Source: Kingdonia uniflora (lineage: Eukaryota; Streptophyta; Magnoliopsida; Ranunculales; Circaeasteraceae). Taken from it: a stretch of DNA of 64,000 nt. The stretch lies in contig JACGCM010000178.1 of the NCBI GenBank assembly GCA_014058105.1, positions 1 to 64,000 of the forward strand, read 5' to 3'. A model generated the notes under the pieces. That model saw only the letters and a list, made by a program, of their open reading frames with translations. It was not told where the DNA came from and made no database searches. Below are positions 47,047 to 58,600 of the stretch, in pieces; positions within the stretch are counted from its first letter, which is position 1, and each line of letters starts with the position of its first letter. The translations under genes were made by a program, and so were the position numbers.

Positions 47047-47494
47047 CTACATACAGGTCCAGGAATCCATCATTATATTTTACATATACATTACCCACAT
47101 ACATGTATTTTTCATATATCATTTTTACAAATATATCAAATAGGTTTTTATAGATTGATGTAAATGGTAATTTCTAGATTTGCCAACTACAAAAAAAATG
47201 ATTTTTAAAAACAACAAATTCAAAATATCATAAATTATTTACTAACCTTCTATGTCAGAATTAGAATCAGATACAGTGCCAAATCCTTCCCTCATAATGC
47301 TGCTATATAGCACCTTCGTGACTTAGTCTCTGCAACTATCTATCTCGTTTTAACTATTGATCACTCTCGATTAATTTCTCACGAAATTCCCTACCATTTT
47401 TTTTCTTTCCTCTCTTAGTGCTCTTTTAGTTTTTAGAAGTTGAGAAACGCTTGAATGATGAAGATGAAGTATTATTTATATTTTCTCACTCTAA

Positions 47495-48380
47495 CTACTG
47501 ATAGTTATTGGGCCCCGTTTGAGCCGTCCTAAATTTTGGAACCGAGACATCCCTTCTACTATCAATGTCATACGTCTTGTACCTTATTCGTGAAAATATC
47601 ATCCCATCATTGCCCCTTGCCCTATATTTTAATATATTTTCATCTCTCTTTTCCAAATCTTCCACTGACCTCCCCACACTCATGATTACTCAATACTTAC
47701 ACGTAATCAAACTTTCGCTGCTTTTGTTTAAAAGACAAACTTAAAAGCTACATACTTTTTCTATTTTTTACTTCTTCTACTTATAGAGGTGTTGACGTCA
47801 TTTCTAAAGCTCACCAAATTTCAAAAATATTCAAATTCATTTTTCACAACAGTCACAAACAACATTCGCAAGAATAAAGGACAAATTCAAACTTTATTCT
47901 TATTTCATTTCTTTGCAAATTATTCAAACTTATATAATTGCATACATTTACACCGCCCCTATTTACATTGATTTCATTCTCATTCCACTCTTATTACATT
48001 TTACTCCCTTACATGTAATTACACCTAAAGCATCCCTGATCACCTGGGTAACCACATCCGATCAGTACACCTTCAGCAATTCTGACATCCTACAATTCGA
48101 TCCTTTTCTCAGCAATTAATCTCACAACATCTTTTTGAGTTGCAGGTTCCATCATCACTTCCTGAATTAGCACCTAATAGAAATGACGTTCATACTCAAG
48201 TTTCCAGCCCATCCAATCTAAACTTTCAAGTTTACACTCCCTCACTGACAGTTCAGCATTATAGTCCAATAAGCCAAAAATTTGCTCCCGCACTTCCGCT
48301 ATCTTTATTGCCAACTGCCCCTCAGTGGCATAAAAAATTCTCTCAGATCGAGTCCACACCATTTCTATTCTCTTCCATCT
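47495..48380 (-). pseudogene. Element A antisense gene, middle blocks
   Basis: Two conserved pieces in order: 48174-48362 (FYATEGQLAIKIAEVREQIF, then AELSVRECKLESLD) and 47495-47683 (MSVGRSVEDLEKRDENILK). Both match element B blocks at 29874 and 30512. Intervening sequence is probably intron or decayed exon; borders not fixed. Confidence 0.6.
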
Positions 48381-48699
48381 GTTTAAAGCTCATTTCCCCT
48401 ATTTTATACAGCTTTCTAGATTGTTGCGGATGTCCCATAGTTCGTGAAATTATCCTATTTTTTCATAACAGAAAACACTAGATCCTGAGAAAAGTTATTT
48501 AAACATATCTCTCCCTATCGACCTCAGTCAGTTTGGCCTGTTCCATATCGAACTTGTTCTTTCCAAATCTTATATTCCGGAACGACCTCCTTGAGCTCCA
48601 ATTTCCCATCCCAAAACTCCTATAGTTTTCTCTCTGCCCCACAGTTATGCCAACCCCCGCATCTATCTCCCCAACCTTGTCTTCTATAAAGATGCGATG

Positions 48700-48930
48700 A
48701 CAAATCTAACGTTGCTCGCCTGCTAAGACAATGTGGAAAAATCTCTTCATACAGTAAAAATCATCCTCAGCTTCAGCCGCGTCTTTTTCCGACATACCAT
48801 GATACATCGGGGGAACAGGAACGGGGGTAGGCATCTCCAAGGACTGATCTCCAGAGTATCTTAGCTTTAACTTTTGCATCTCAACAGAAATTCTCTCTTT
48901 GTGAGCCATTCTTCGGGTCTTCACCATCAT
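48700..48930 (-). pseudogene. Element A antisense gene, first exon
   Basis: Starts at one of two adjacent ATGs (48925-48930), giving MMVKTRRMAHKERISVEMQK, then YSGDQSLEMPTPVPVPP and EAEDDFYCMKRFFHIVLAG before a stop near 48706. Basic N-terminus followed by a Pro-rich part. About 60 bases after the TATA box. Aligns with B at 28660. Confidence 0.65.
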
Positions 48931-48991
48931 CAATACTTTAAGAGAATTTGTAACAAACAACGTACTTTGCTGCAATACTCGGTACATGTAC

Positions 48992-49002
48992 TATTTATAT
49001 AG
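48992..49002 (-). promoter_or_regulatory. TATA box of the antisense gene, element A
   Basis: Minus strand TATATAAATAG followed by TACATG. Element B has CTATAAATAGTACTTG at the same position relative to its first exon. It lies about 260 bases inside the 3' LTR and points into the element. Confidence 0.6.
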
Positions 49003-49258
49003 CCCTAGCATTTAATGTGTATGTACATTTTCTAAGCGTCATCATTCAATGCAGATGAAACTTTCAAAACTCTAACAGCCGCGTACATCAAAATTCCCAT
49101 CATCATTCAATGCATAAACATCCCCCTATAACACTCACATTTTCCATGTAGTCAAATCTACATTATTACTTCCTTAATTTTCATAACTTCCAAACCCATA
49201 TACCCGCAAATTCTTTCTCAACCAAAGCTATTCATGACTTCGGTTACGAGTGGGCGAT
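49003..49258 (+). other. Element A pre-LTR region and polypurine tract
   Basis: Noncoding. It shares AACCCATATACCCGCAAATTC with 375-487 and ends in the purine-rich ACGAGTGGGCGAT before the LTR, the plus-strand primer position. It is also the upstream promoter region of the antisense gene. Confidence 0.65.
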
Positions 49259-49874
49259 TGAAGGGACCAATCCCTCGATCTAATCTAATTCGAGTTATTT
49301 CCATCTTGAACTACCTCCATATCAGACTCACAAATTCTACACATGACATAAACAGTCATTATTGACACCAACGCCACAAACTGATAAAGAACATGGGTCA
49401 AGCTCAAATAGAAAAATATGAACATATCAAAGACACCTATCTCTCACGATCTTAATAGTTACTCATTCAAGCACCACTTACCACATTGTTCGAAGAATGT
49501 GCTTCAGTACAATAAAGAACTGCGAAGAGGGCCTATATAATGAAAAAGTTCCAAAAGAGACAAGGACCAGAAAAATACACGAAAAATAACCAAAAAAAAC
49601 TATATTTTCTAGATTGTCAAGACACCAAACATCTTATTTACAAGATCTAGTATTTCTAGTTTGAGAGATCATTTGTAATAAGATATAAACCTCATGCAAT
49701 AAAAGTCATTATTATAAAACCCTCAACTCAAGGTCATGGTTTATTACCTATTCAGAGATTTTCTACACTAAATCACATGTGCCATTTCTTATTTCATTGT
49801 AGATTTCGTCACAAGAACATTGGTGTAAGAGCTAATTCTAAGCCATCTCAAGCTTACAAAATTAGGCCATTATA
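49259..49874 (+). repeat. Element A 3' LTR
   Basis: 616 bp, starts TGAAGGGACC and ends GGCCATTATA, one change from the canonical end. Has CTATATAAT (about 49531) and AATAAA (about 49699). The right flank is LINE sequence. Confidence 0.9.
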
Positions 49875-50507
49875 GGTACTATAAGTAATCCTCTGTCTGG
49901 AGTGACATTAAAAATGTTTATGATATTGCTCATCCTCACATTGGTTGGCTGATTGGAGATGGTTGTAAAATTTATTTTTAGAGAGATGCTTAGGCTCTGG
50001 ATACTCTTATTATTGAACATATTAAATTCTGCAGGCATCTTTAGAAGAGGTGCACTGCCAAGCTGGCTAACTTTATTAACCCCCAGGGGTAAGATTTTCC
50101 AGATGATATTCGGTTACTTTTGCTGGCTCTTGGGATTAACTTGGATGCTATTTTCTGTAATCTTAGCAGAGAAGATAAAATGATATGGAAAGATGACATT
50201 CATGGGACCTTTTGAGTGAAATATGCCTGTTCTACTATAAGAAGAAAAATGGAAACTATCTGGTGATGGAGGTATTGCTAGAAGAAGAACATGCATCCTA
50301 GTCTGAGTACTTTTGCTTGGTGAGTATTGAATCATATTATACCTTTTGACTCCTTTATTTTAATAAAAAAGGGTACCTATATTACTTCAGTCTACAACCT
50401 TTACTTTAACAATGAGGAGACTAAGACTTATATGTTTTTGAGTATCCTAAAGCAGTGGCCATTTGGACCTAGATTTCTGATGTTTTTGGGTTTTCAACAT
50501 TGGCTGT
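49875..50507 (+). pseudogene. Second LINE, zf-RVT region
   Basis: VWSDIKNVYDIAHPHIGWLI, GDGCKIYF, LLLALGINLDAIFCNLSRED, KMIWKDDIHGTF and NMHPSLSTFAW read in the order of the plant L1 C-terminal region, with several TAG/TGA stops where Trp or Gln are expected. It starts directly after the element A LTR and is cut at 50507 by element C. It resumes at 59222. Confidence 0.8.
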
Positions 50508-50962
50508 TGTAATAATCAAATTCCGTAAACTCGAAATGGCATGAAATTCATTATCACACCAATGAACTTTCGATAATATTCTAATGGAAAGCAAGAAATA
50601 ACACAGGTGATTTTAGCATAGAAAACCTCTGAATAGGTAAAAAACCATGACCTCGAGTGGAGGATTTTTATAAAAGTATTTTTATTACTTGAGGCGAATA
50701 TCTTATTACAAGTGATCCCAAGAGATAGAAATCCTTGAACCTTGTAACTAAGAAGTTTTAATGTTTATGAGAATCTAGACAAGTAGTTTCTTGATGATCT
50801 CTTGTGTAATTTTTCTGGTCTCTATCTCTTATGGAACTTCTCCTTTATATAGGCCTTCTCCACAGTTCTTCCTCATGCTGGAGCACATTTTCTGAATAAT
50901 GTGGTCAGTGATAGTTAACTGTGTAACTAACAAGTTCGTGAAGGACAGGTGTTTTTGATGGA
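50508..50962 (-). repeat. Element C 3' LTR, truncated
   Basis: Minus-strand end ATTACA at 50508; similarity to the other LTR stops near 50962 in GACAGGTGTTTTTGATGG. The sequence then passes abruptly into the linker exon of the antisense gene (matching B near 32310). Confidence 0.85.
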
Positions 50963-51286
50963 AAGAAGAAAGGAACTAGCAGGGAAGGGCAAACAAATTT
51001 GCCCAAGACCCATATAATAGATTTTTTGGATCAACCACAGTCTATTATGTTGAGCAAATTAGCTCGAATGTTTCCAAAAAATAAGATGCTAAAGTGTCCG
51101 TCGGCCTCTGGTACCACAGGAAGTGGCAAGGTCGACGGAAAAGAAAAAAGGATAAGGATTGAACCGTCGGGAAAGTTGGGGGAAAAGGTCACTGAAGAGC
51201 GACCTGCTGCTGAAGACTATATCAAGGAAGTGGAGGAAAGGGCCAGGCTGGTATCTCTTCATAGGGAGGAGGATAGGAGCAAGATG
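50963..51286 (+). pseudogene. Element C antisense gene, linker exon (5' truncated)
   Basis: The frame 50999-51304 reads MLSKLARMFPKNKMLKCPSA, GTTGSGKVDGKEKRIRIEPS and EEVEERARL-like residues, the basic linker of the antisense gene. Donor AAGATG/GTATGT at 51287, intron 51287-51366 (80 bp, A has 83), acceptor TTTTGCAG. All upstream exons are deleted along with part of the LTR. Confidence 0.78.
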
Positions 51287-51366
51287 GTATGTCTTTATGT
51301 TTGATTATGTGAAATATTTATTTATTGCGTTTCGAGCTCACGCTGAGGTCGATTTTTGTTTTGCAG

Positions 51367-53773
51367 GTTGCTCATTTTGTGGGGGGGGGGGGGGGGATTT
51401 GGCTCGAAGTTGAAGAGGAAAAATTTTGAGCTGAGGAAGGTGAAGATCAAGCTTGAAAAAAAGGTAGCTTGAGCAAAGGCTGATACTCTTAAGGATGTAA
51501 AGAAGCTAGAGGCCCTGAAGGCTTCCCACGTAGTAGCGATTGGCCATCTACAAGTGTAGGCAAGATCAAATCGGGAGAAGATGGTAGCGGAGAGCGAATG
51601 GCTTGGGCGTCACCTAATGTTAAAGGGGTATTCTAAGGATGAGGTGGATACTATTATAGCAGACACCTATGTTAAGGAGGGAGATGATGATGAAGAAGTG
51701 GAAGAGTTGCAGTGGAAGTTGCTGATGGGCTGGACTATGTCTCCTACCAGACGGTACTAGAAAATCAAGGGGATAGCACCAAACTCCTAGAGGGCGAAAA
51801 TGAGAAGGTTGGGTAGAGAAAAGACTTTGTATGAGTATTTTGGAAGTGTCGTATAAATTGTTGAATTTGTGTGTATTGAATAGGCTTCTGTAGGTTGAGC
51901 CCCTATTTTTGCAACTCTCTTGTAGACACTTAGAGAGATGAGTTTCTGAATAAAAGATCGAGAGACCGAGCATACCAGGGAATAAAAGATCTCTACATCC
52001 TCACTATCTTCGTAAGCTGAGCTGCAGGTTAGATCAGAATAGGCCTTTTGACTTGTATGCTATTTTGACATAAAGCTACCAAGAAATAAGACAACATAGA
52101 TCATAAAGGGAGACCAAATTTTTGTTATCAATTTTAGGAAAATGACACTAATATAGTGCATAGGAAAATTCAAAGTTTTAAACAAAGTTGCATATCAAAA
52201 ACAAGTACCTTAGACCTCGAAATATATGTCATGGAGCATCCATCTCAGATTGTACTTTGACCGTTAAGTCTAAAAGTAGTTGCACACGGTAGATGTTAGA
52301 AATAAAATATCTTTATAGAAATATATATATATATGTGCTGATGGGTGTATTGGATTGAACTTTATATAATGTATCTATATTGTGCAGGTCAAAATGGATT
52401 CAGTTCGCTCGTGCGAAGATGAAGCGCTCCAATGTAACTGAGAATTTGCAGAGGAGTTGGATAGGGTGAGGGAGGTGAATGAGGATAAAGAAGACAACCA
52501 TGTAAAGGTACATTTCAAATTTTTTAAGGCAACCCAGACTATTGTCGACCTCACTCGTAAGATCGAGGAGAAAGATGCTAAAATTGACAAAGGGCTAAAA
52601 GATCTTGCAGAGATAAAAGAACATACCGTGATGCTTCAAAGTTAGATTGACACGCTATTGGTAAAGAGTAGGCACACTAAAATGGCTCAATACCGTATCC
52701 AGGCGCTAGAAAGATTGGAGGGACAATCTCGAGCAGATCTTTAGAATTGTAAAAGCGAGTTGGAGCGACTAAAACAAAAAATGATCGAAAATGATAACGA
52801 GCTAAAGGTAGTTCATAAAAATCTATCAGCTTCTGAAGCTACAGCCGAACACTTGCATATAGCCCTACCTGCCAAGAATATGAAGTTTCAGGCGATGCAA
52901 TAAAAGTGTGACATGTTAAATAAGAGGGTGGTATGATTGAAGACCGAATTAGTGTAAGCCAACTCGCACGTCAGGAAAGTCGAGGCTAGAGAGCGTTCGA
53001 GGTGGAATATAAATGAAGTTAAGTTTCCTCTATTCCAAGGGGATATAGTTAGCCTGTCATGTCGAATTAGAGAGTTGGAAGGTGATGTAGATCGAATTCA
53101 GGGGCATGTGCAGAAAGGGAATGCATACTTAAGGGAGTGCCAATATAAGTAAGATGCTGCTCTTGTTAGGGAGAAGGTCTTGGAGGGGGAAATCCAGGCG
53201 AAGGAAATTTTGATGAAGAAGAAAGATGACTTGTTAAAGGATACTTCGGCCAGGGAAGAGTTGAATGCAGAAATCGATAGACTTTGCGTTCAGGTGGCGG
53301 ACCTAGAGGCCATTAATCAGGCTGAATCAGCTAAAGCCGTCAAAAAATTAGAAAAGAGTATAGCTTTTGGTGCTTTAACAGAAAGGGAAATGGTACATCA
53401 AAAGAGATTGTAAGTGATTTTGGAGACAGGCCTCGAGATGGTGATATCTCACTTATTAAAGATAGTCGTATCTCATGCATCATTCACAGACCTGTTAAAG
53501 TCGACCGTTGCGTATTTTGTTGTGGAAGTAAAAAGACTTGAGTTAGAATAAGATACCTTATTCAAGAGTTTGTCTAACAAGGGATGCATTTGTAGAGTTA
53601 ATATAGATCGAGAGAACTGTATGGCTTTCATGGAAACGAACTTAGGCCCTCAACCTATTAATCTGATATAGAGGGGTAGAGTTGCTGTAACTCGCGAACT
53701 GAATTCAGATCGACCTCCTTCTATAGGGTAAAGTATGGCTGACATCCCAACAGTAGAAAATAATCCATTATAA
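51367..53773 (+). pseudogene. Element C antisense gene, coiled-coil exons
   Basis: Starts just after the acceptor with a run of G (about 16) at 51381-51396, which would shift the frame. Pieces match A and B: a Lys/Glu-rich coil (51410-51800), intron 51808-51925, a short exon, intron 52028-52387, then the last exon with HVKVHFKFFKATQTIVDLTR (52457-52645) and KEILMKKKDDLLKD (53180-53413). Stop at 53771-53773. Several stops inside. Helical throughout, no enzyme motif. Confidence 0.72.
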
Positions 53774-53799
53774 TGTGACGTAAAAATAAATAGTATTTG

Positions 53800-54300
53800 T
53801 CTCAAATATATTAAAATAGATGAAAGCTAGTATGATATTTGCCTTATCTTATGTCTAGTAGGTTCCTTGATATAAAATAATTTTTTATATTTGTTCTAAT
53901 CGTAAAGATGGGTTGAGTCTGTCAAACCAAGTTAATCTTGATTTAATTGTAATAATGTTATAGATATATTGAAAGAGATGAAGGCTATTATTACCTTTGG
54001 CTTATCTTATTCCTGTTAGAGTCGTTGATATAAAACAAGTTTCTATATTTCTTTTAATCACAGAGATTTAGTAGAGTCAGCCAAACCAAGTGATATCCTT
54101 GATTTAATTAGTATAATCTCCCAAACAAGTTGAAGTAGATGAAAGCTAGTATTTCCTTTGCCCTATCTTATGTTTGGTAGAGTCTTTGATATAGAACAAG
54201 TTTCTATATTTATTTCAATCGCAGAGATTTAGTAGAGTCATCCAAACTAAGTATTATCCTTAATTTAACTTTTATAAGATCGATTGAAAGCTAGTATTAT
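53800..54300. repeat. Element C tandem array, unit about 160 bp
   Basis: The tag GATGAA(A/G)GCTA(G/T)TAT recurs at about 53826, 53984 and 54145, with a partial unit at 54290: spacings about 158, 161 and 145. It shares AAACAAGTTTCTATATTT and CAGAGATTTAGTAGAGTCA with the B array. It lies after the antisense stop at 53773. Confidence 0.88.
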
Positions 54301-54499
54301 CTATGCTCTAATCTACAAATGTAGTTGAATCTACGTGAGTAGAGAGATGTTGTGAAAAACTTGGAAGTTTTATTGATCAGTTCAGAATTTATATTGGATG
54401 AAGCTGAAAATATCACTTTTGGAATTGAAAAACCAAAAGCGGGAAATAGAAATGGAGTAGTGAGACGCTTAACGATAGTATCATTTTAATTTTGGGATT

Positions 54500-55361
54500 C
54501 CCTCTTCTGTCATGAGATAATATGACCCCAGGCCTGAGAGGCCTGGGATAATAAATGGACCCTTCTAATTGTTGGCTAATTTTCCAGCGTTAGGCTCTTT
54601 GCGATGTTGAAGAATCTCTCTGAGGACGAGATCGTCAATTTTGAAGGCACGGTTTATTGTCCAACAAATTAGGGTCCGTTATCGATACTTATTAGGCGGG
54701 GGCACCCAAACCGAGTGATGATGTGTTCCCATATAAAAGAGATGACCACTTCTTCTCTTGTTTGACACAGTGAAACTACTTCTACCCATTTCGTAAAATA
54801 ATCGGTAGCTACGAGAAGGTGACGGCGGTTACCTGGAGAGTTTAGAAATTTACCGACGAGATCAAGTACCTATCTTTTAAATGGCCAGAATACTTTTCTT
54901 GCATGGATTTCAAGCACAGAAGCGCATATCATTTGTCCATCTCTTTGACAGGCATCACATCTGCGTGAGTACTCCTCTATTTGCTTATGCATGCCAGGCT
55001 AGAATGTTCCTTGTGTAATAGCTTTATTTGCTAGTGATCGTCGTGCAGCATGGGAGCCACAAGTCCCTTCATGAAGTTCACGGAGCATTTCATCTGCTTT
55101 TGGTTGAGAAAGGCATTTGAGGTAAGGCCACGTGACGAAAAGGTGGTATAGCATACCATTTTTATTTGTGTAGCGCTAAAAGTTGTTGATCAGCTGTTAG
55201 CGTTCTTTTGGATCTGTCAGAAGTGGTCTGTTACAACTGTTGTTGACACTGAGGTAGGCTAAGAAAGGCTTTCTTCAATCATCGTCTCTCCCTTTATCGC
55301 TCGCAGTGTTGTTCATGCATACAGAAATGTGATCAATGTTAGGGGTTGAAATGATTTTGAT
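54500..55361 (-). pseudogene. Element C integrase
   Basis: Minus strand: zinc-binding HEGTCGSHAARRSLANKAI then CDACQRDGQ (HHCC kept), core VLDLVGKFLN (first Asp), RRHLLVATDYFTKWVEVVSL and SIDNGP (second Asp). A jump near 54655 then joins C-terminal sequence (VNFE-like, ILQHRKEPNAGKL), so the part with the catalytic Glu is missing. This is complementary to element B, which lost the N-terminal half. Confidence 0.82.
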
Positions 55362-56817
55362 CTAGAGATATCGAGCTTCTGTACCCAAGACCCTGGCTTG
55401 GTATGCCAAGAAATCGGCGTGCCTATTTTTTCCTCGAGGAAAATAATCGAGAGTTGTTTTTGCAAACTTGTTCATGCTATCTAAAATGAGGGTTGCGTAT
55501 TCGATCATATTTCTATTCTTCTTATATTGCTCAGAGTAATGGTGGACGATGAGTAGTGAATTTGTGTAATCTAAAAGTTCGGGGACATCGAGCTCAAGAG
55601 CGAGGTCAAGTCCATGAATGAGAGCTTCGTATTCGGTAACATTATTTGAAGCCTCAAAATCTAAGCGGATTGATTTCTTAATTCTGTCGCTGGAAGGGGT
55701 AATCAATACAATTATGATTCCTGAACCTGCGGGTCCTACTGATTCATCCGTAAGAAGTTTCCACTCTTTTGTTGTAATCTATTCATCTCGTTCGTCAAAC
55801 AGTTTAGGGGGTGGATCTTTGGGAGCTTCTTCTGCAAGGTCAGGGTCGTACTCCCCCTACTCGGGATCTTCCACTGGAAAATTTGTGAGAAAATTTGCAA
55901 CGGGCTGACCTTTCTTGGATGGACGATGTTTGAACATGATATTATATTCTCCCAAACTGGCTAACCACTGTTGCACTTTTCCTGATATTTCTTTCTAGGA
56001 TAGAACTTCCCAAAGTAGGTAGTTATTCAAGACTTTGACTGAATGAGCTTGGAAGTAGTGCTTGAGTTTCTGTGAAGTGTAAACAAGAGTGAAAAGAAGT
56101 TTCTCAATCTTAGAGTACCTTGTTTCTGCTAGAGTGTGAGCTTTGTTGATGAAGTAGACTCGTTTCACGATTTTCTCTTTAAGGAGAATGAGAGCTGAGC
56201 TGAGTGAAATATCTGTGACTTCTAGGTAGATAATCAGTTCCCCATTACCTACTGGGGTGCCCATTATGGGAGACCTCCCCAAATAGGTTTTAAGATCCTG
56301 AAAAGCTACTTCACATTCTGGTATCCATGTGACCACTGTATTTGGCTGAACTTTTCCACGTTTTTTACAACCGCGGAGCGATAGGAATAGCCAACGTCAG
56401 CAATCTGAAGATTTTGAAACGAAACGGTTGATAGCGGCAATCTTTCCGAAAAGGTTTTGAACGCCTTTCATTGTTTTTGGTGAAGGCATATTGAGGAGAG
56501 CCTGAATCTGATCTGGATCAACCTCAATCCCCTTCTTGCTGATAAGGTCATCAATAAATTGGCCAAAATGTACCTGAATTGACACTTATCAGAGTTAAGA
56601 TGTATCATGTAAGATCGAAGAATGCAAAATATAATGTTAAGATCTAAGATGTGATTGGTCGACTGTATGCTCTTGCACAAGAGATTATCGATGTAGACTT
56701 CAATGACTTTCCCTAGATGTGCTTTGAACATAGTTGTCATCAACCGTTGATATGTGGCACCTATGTTTTTGAATGAAGAGTATAATTTTGTAGCAATAAA
56801 GACCTCTTTCAGTGATG
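55362..56817 (-). pseudogene. Element C RT C-terminal half and RNase H domains
   Basis: Right to left: KVIEVYIDNLLCKSIQSTNH (YIDN for YVDD, about 56710), GIEVDPDQIQALLNMPSPKT, FGKIAAINRFVSKSSD (56397-56585), WIPECEVAFQDLKTYLGRSP (55995-56336), then a second RNase H (KSIRLDFEASNNVTEYEALI, 55362-55706). The upstream RT half is deleted: similarity to B jumps near 56817 from about 37890 to about 38955. Confidence 0.83.
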
Positions 56818-57239
56818 AAAGTTATCTTTTTTGCGATTACACGACTCAGGAAGAGGCTTGGCTTCTTTGTCTTGAGGTGTGAGATCGCAGCATTCTGATA
56901 GTCTCCTACACTTGGATCTGTTAGAATTGGCTGAATTGGTTATCTGATTAATTTCGATCATGTTGCTGTGGTGCATATGGTAAAGATGTTTCTCCTCTGC
57001 TTGATCATTTACCTGAATAACTTCAAGCTACTTCTTATAGCTTCCCTTATTGTATGATTCCATGTCGATAATATATTCGAGCATCCGTCCCTCTTATATA
57101 ATGTACTTGAGAAACCTCTAGAACGTATAGCAATTATCAATAGAATGAACCTTATGGCGCAGATAATAAGCTTGATTATCGATTGGTTCCAGTGGCTGAC
57201 AGACGCGGCAGAGCTTATCCTTCAAAAGTAGAAGAAAAA
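56818..57239 (-). pseudogene. Element C pre-protease linker remnant
   Basis: Minus-strand sequence matching the linker of B (38950-39290) and D (62750-63090), in broken frames. The protease core with the catalytic Asp is within the deleted part. Confidence 0.6.
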
Positions 57240-58528
57240 TTGTGGAGATTTTGCCTTTCATCTTTAGGTGGAAGGGTTTGTTTTTGGACTGCTTTTTCGA
57301 GGGTAGCTAGTGTTGCCCTTGGTGCGCTTCTGATCTCCCTATTCCTCCTTTAGTTCAGTGTTTCAATCTGTAGATGGACCTTTCGTGGTGAGGATGGATT
57401 TAGTAGATTTTTGTGGCTCAGAAATCATCCTCTCCAGGTCAACATAACTATTGACTTTGGTAATCATATTATCTAAGGTTACAGGTTTGTTGAGGAAGAG
57501 GTACTCTTTGGCCTTGTAGTCGAGATGGAGCGCATTGGTAAAAGTAGTAACAGCTGCTTTCTAATCGAGGTTATCCACTTTACACGTGAGCTCTAAAAAT
57601 TTCTTTGCAAAAGCCTCGAGCTTCTCTCCGTGTGACTGTTTGAGACTAATAAGAGAATGCAAATTCTCCTCTTTGTCCCTGTTATGAGTATATGTCTTGT
57701 TGAACTGTTTCTACAGCTGGTCGAATGTATATATGGAGTTCTCAGGAAGAGAGTGGAACCGTCGGGGTGGTTCCTCCTGCTAGCATGTGGCGAACAGACA
57801 GCAGAGGTTATGGTTAAAATTAGAGTACAACCTCAATGAATCATGGCACTGTTGAATGTGCTCCTTCGGGTCAGAACCTTTGTATTTGTGAATTTTTGGA
57901 GTAGGAAACCTTTTGGTCTCTCCATATCGAATAGTTCTTTGGCAATCAAACTTGTACTTCGATCAACTCCTTAATTCATTGGTCCATATACTCTTTCGTG
58001 ATGTAATGACGTGTTGGTTGAATCGCTGGACGAGCAAGTTGCTAGAACTTGATGTTGAGGTCACTGTTCTTTTTCTTGACGGACGGAAATTCGGTGACCC
58101 TGACTGGCATCAAATTGAAATTTACACCCCAAATGTATGGAGGGCTATGGATCGTGCTGGAGATCCCTAGAAATAGCTTTACAGGCAATTCCTCGAGGAT
58201 CTAATCTTTCCCTTACAGAAACAAATGAGGTATCTGGCAATTGATCATGACCGCTTGTTGGAGGAGCCTGCTGAGTAGTTTGTAGAGCCTCTAGGGCATT
58301 CTCTATTATTGTCATCTGGTCTTCATCTCATTTGAGCACAGTCAAACGAGTCTGTCATTCTGCGTCGAGCTTTTTCTCACGGAGCTCCTGATCCTTAGTT
58401 AACAAAATCTCAAGCTCGATGTATTTCTCTGTTTCGGCGTAGAGATTCGCCTGCAGCTCTGTAAGTTTCCCCGGCTCCATTGAAACATCAAGCTAGATTC
58501 TTATAGTCAATAGTCTGGAAGTAACCAT
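57240..58528 (-). pseudogene. Element C gag
   Basis: Start ATG complements 58526-58528, at the same distance from the LTR as in A, B and D. Coiled N-terminus, gag domain near 57850-58000 and the MITKVNSYVDLERMI block near 57440 are recognisable by comparison with B. Frames are broken by stops. The 57657-58170 plus-strand frames are shadows. Confidence 0.72.
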
Positions 58529-58578
58529 GATTGAAAATTGTAGTGAAAGAATAACTTAGGATATCGTGGAAATACAAT

Positions 58579-58600
58579 CTTTCCTACAGACGGCACCAAA
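58579..58600 (-). other. Element C primer binding site
   Basis: Minus strand TTTGGTGCCGTCTGTAGG directly after the LTR end. One change (GGCGCC to GGTGCC) in the core compared with element A. Together with A and D it supports a consensus TTTGGCGCCGTCTGTGGG. Confidence 0.7.

Larger units (their letters stand above)
23446..49874 (+). mobile_element. Ty3/gypsy element A, probably Tat lineage, split by element B
   Basis: LTRs of 612 bp (23446-24057) and 616 bp (49259-49874) share the ends TG(C/A)AGGG and CCATTA(C/T)A. Internal order is primer site, gag, protease, RT, RNase H, second RNase H, integrase, tandem array, antisense gene, polypurine tract. Element B occupies 27781-41378; without it A is about 12.8 kb. 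RT before integrase identifies gypsy. A second RNase H, a long 3' region and an extra antisense ORF fit the Tat lineage. The flanking bases (ATTAT and GGTAC) do not form a target duplication, and the two sides look unrelated. Confidence 0.85.

Noticed and set aside
57657..58170. Plus-strand frames of 60 and 85 codons in element C
   Set aside because: They are complements of gag and do not match any antisense exon in A or B.
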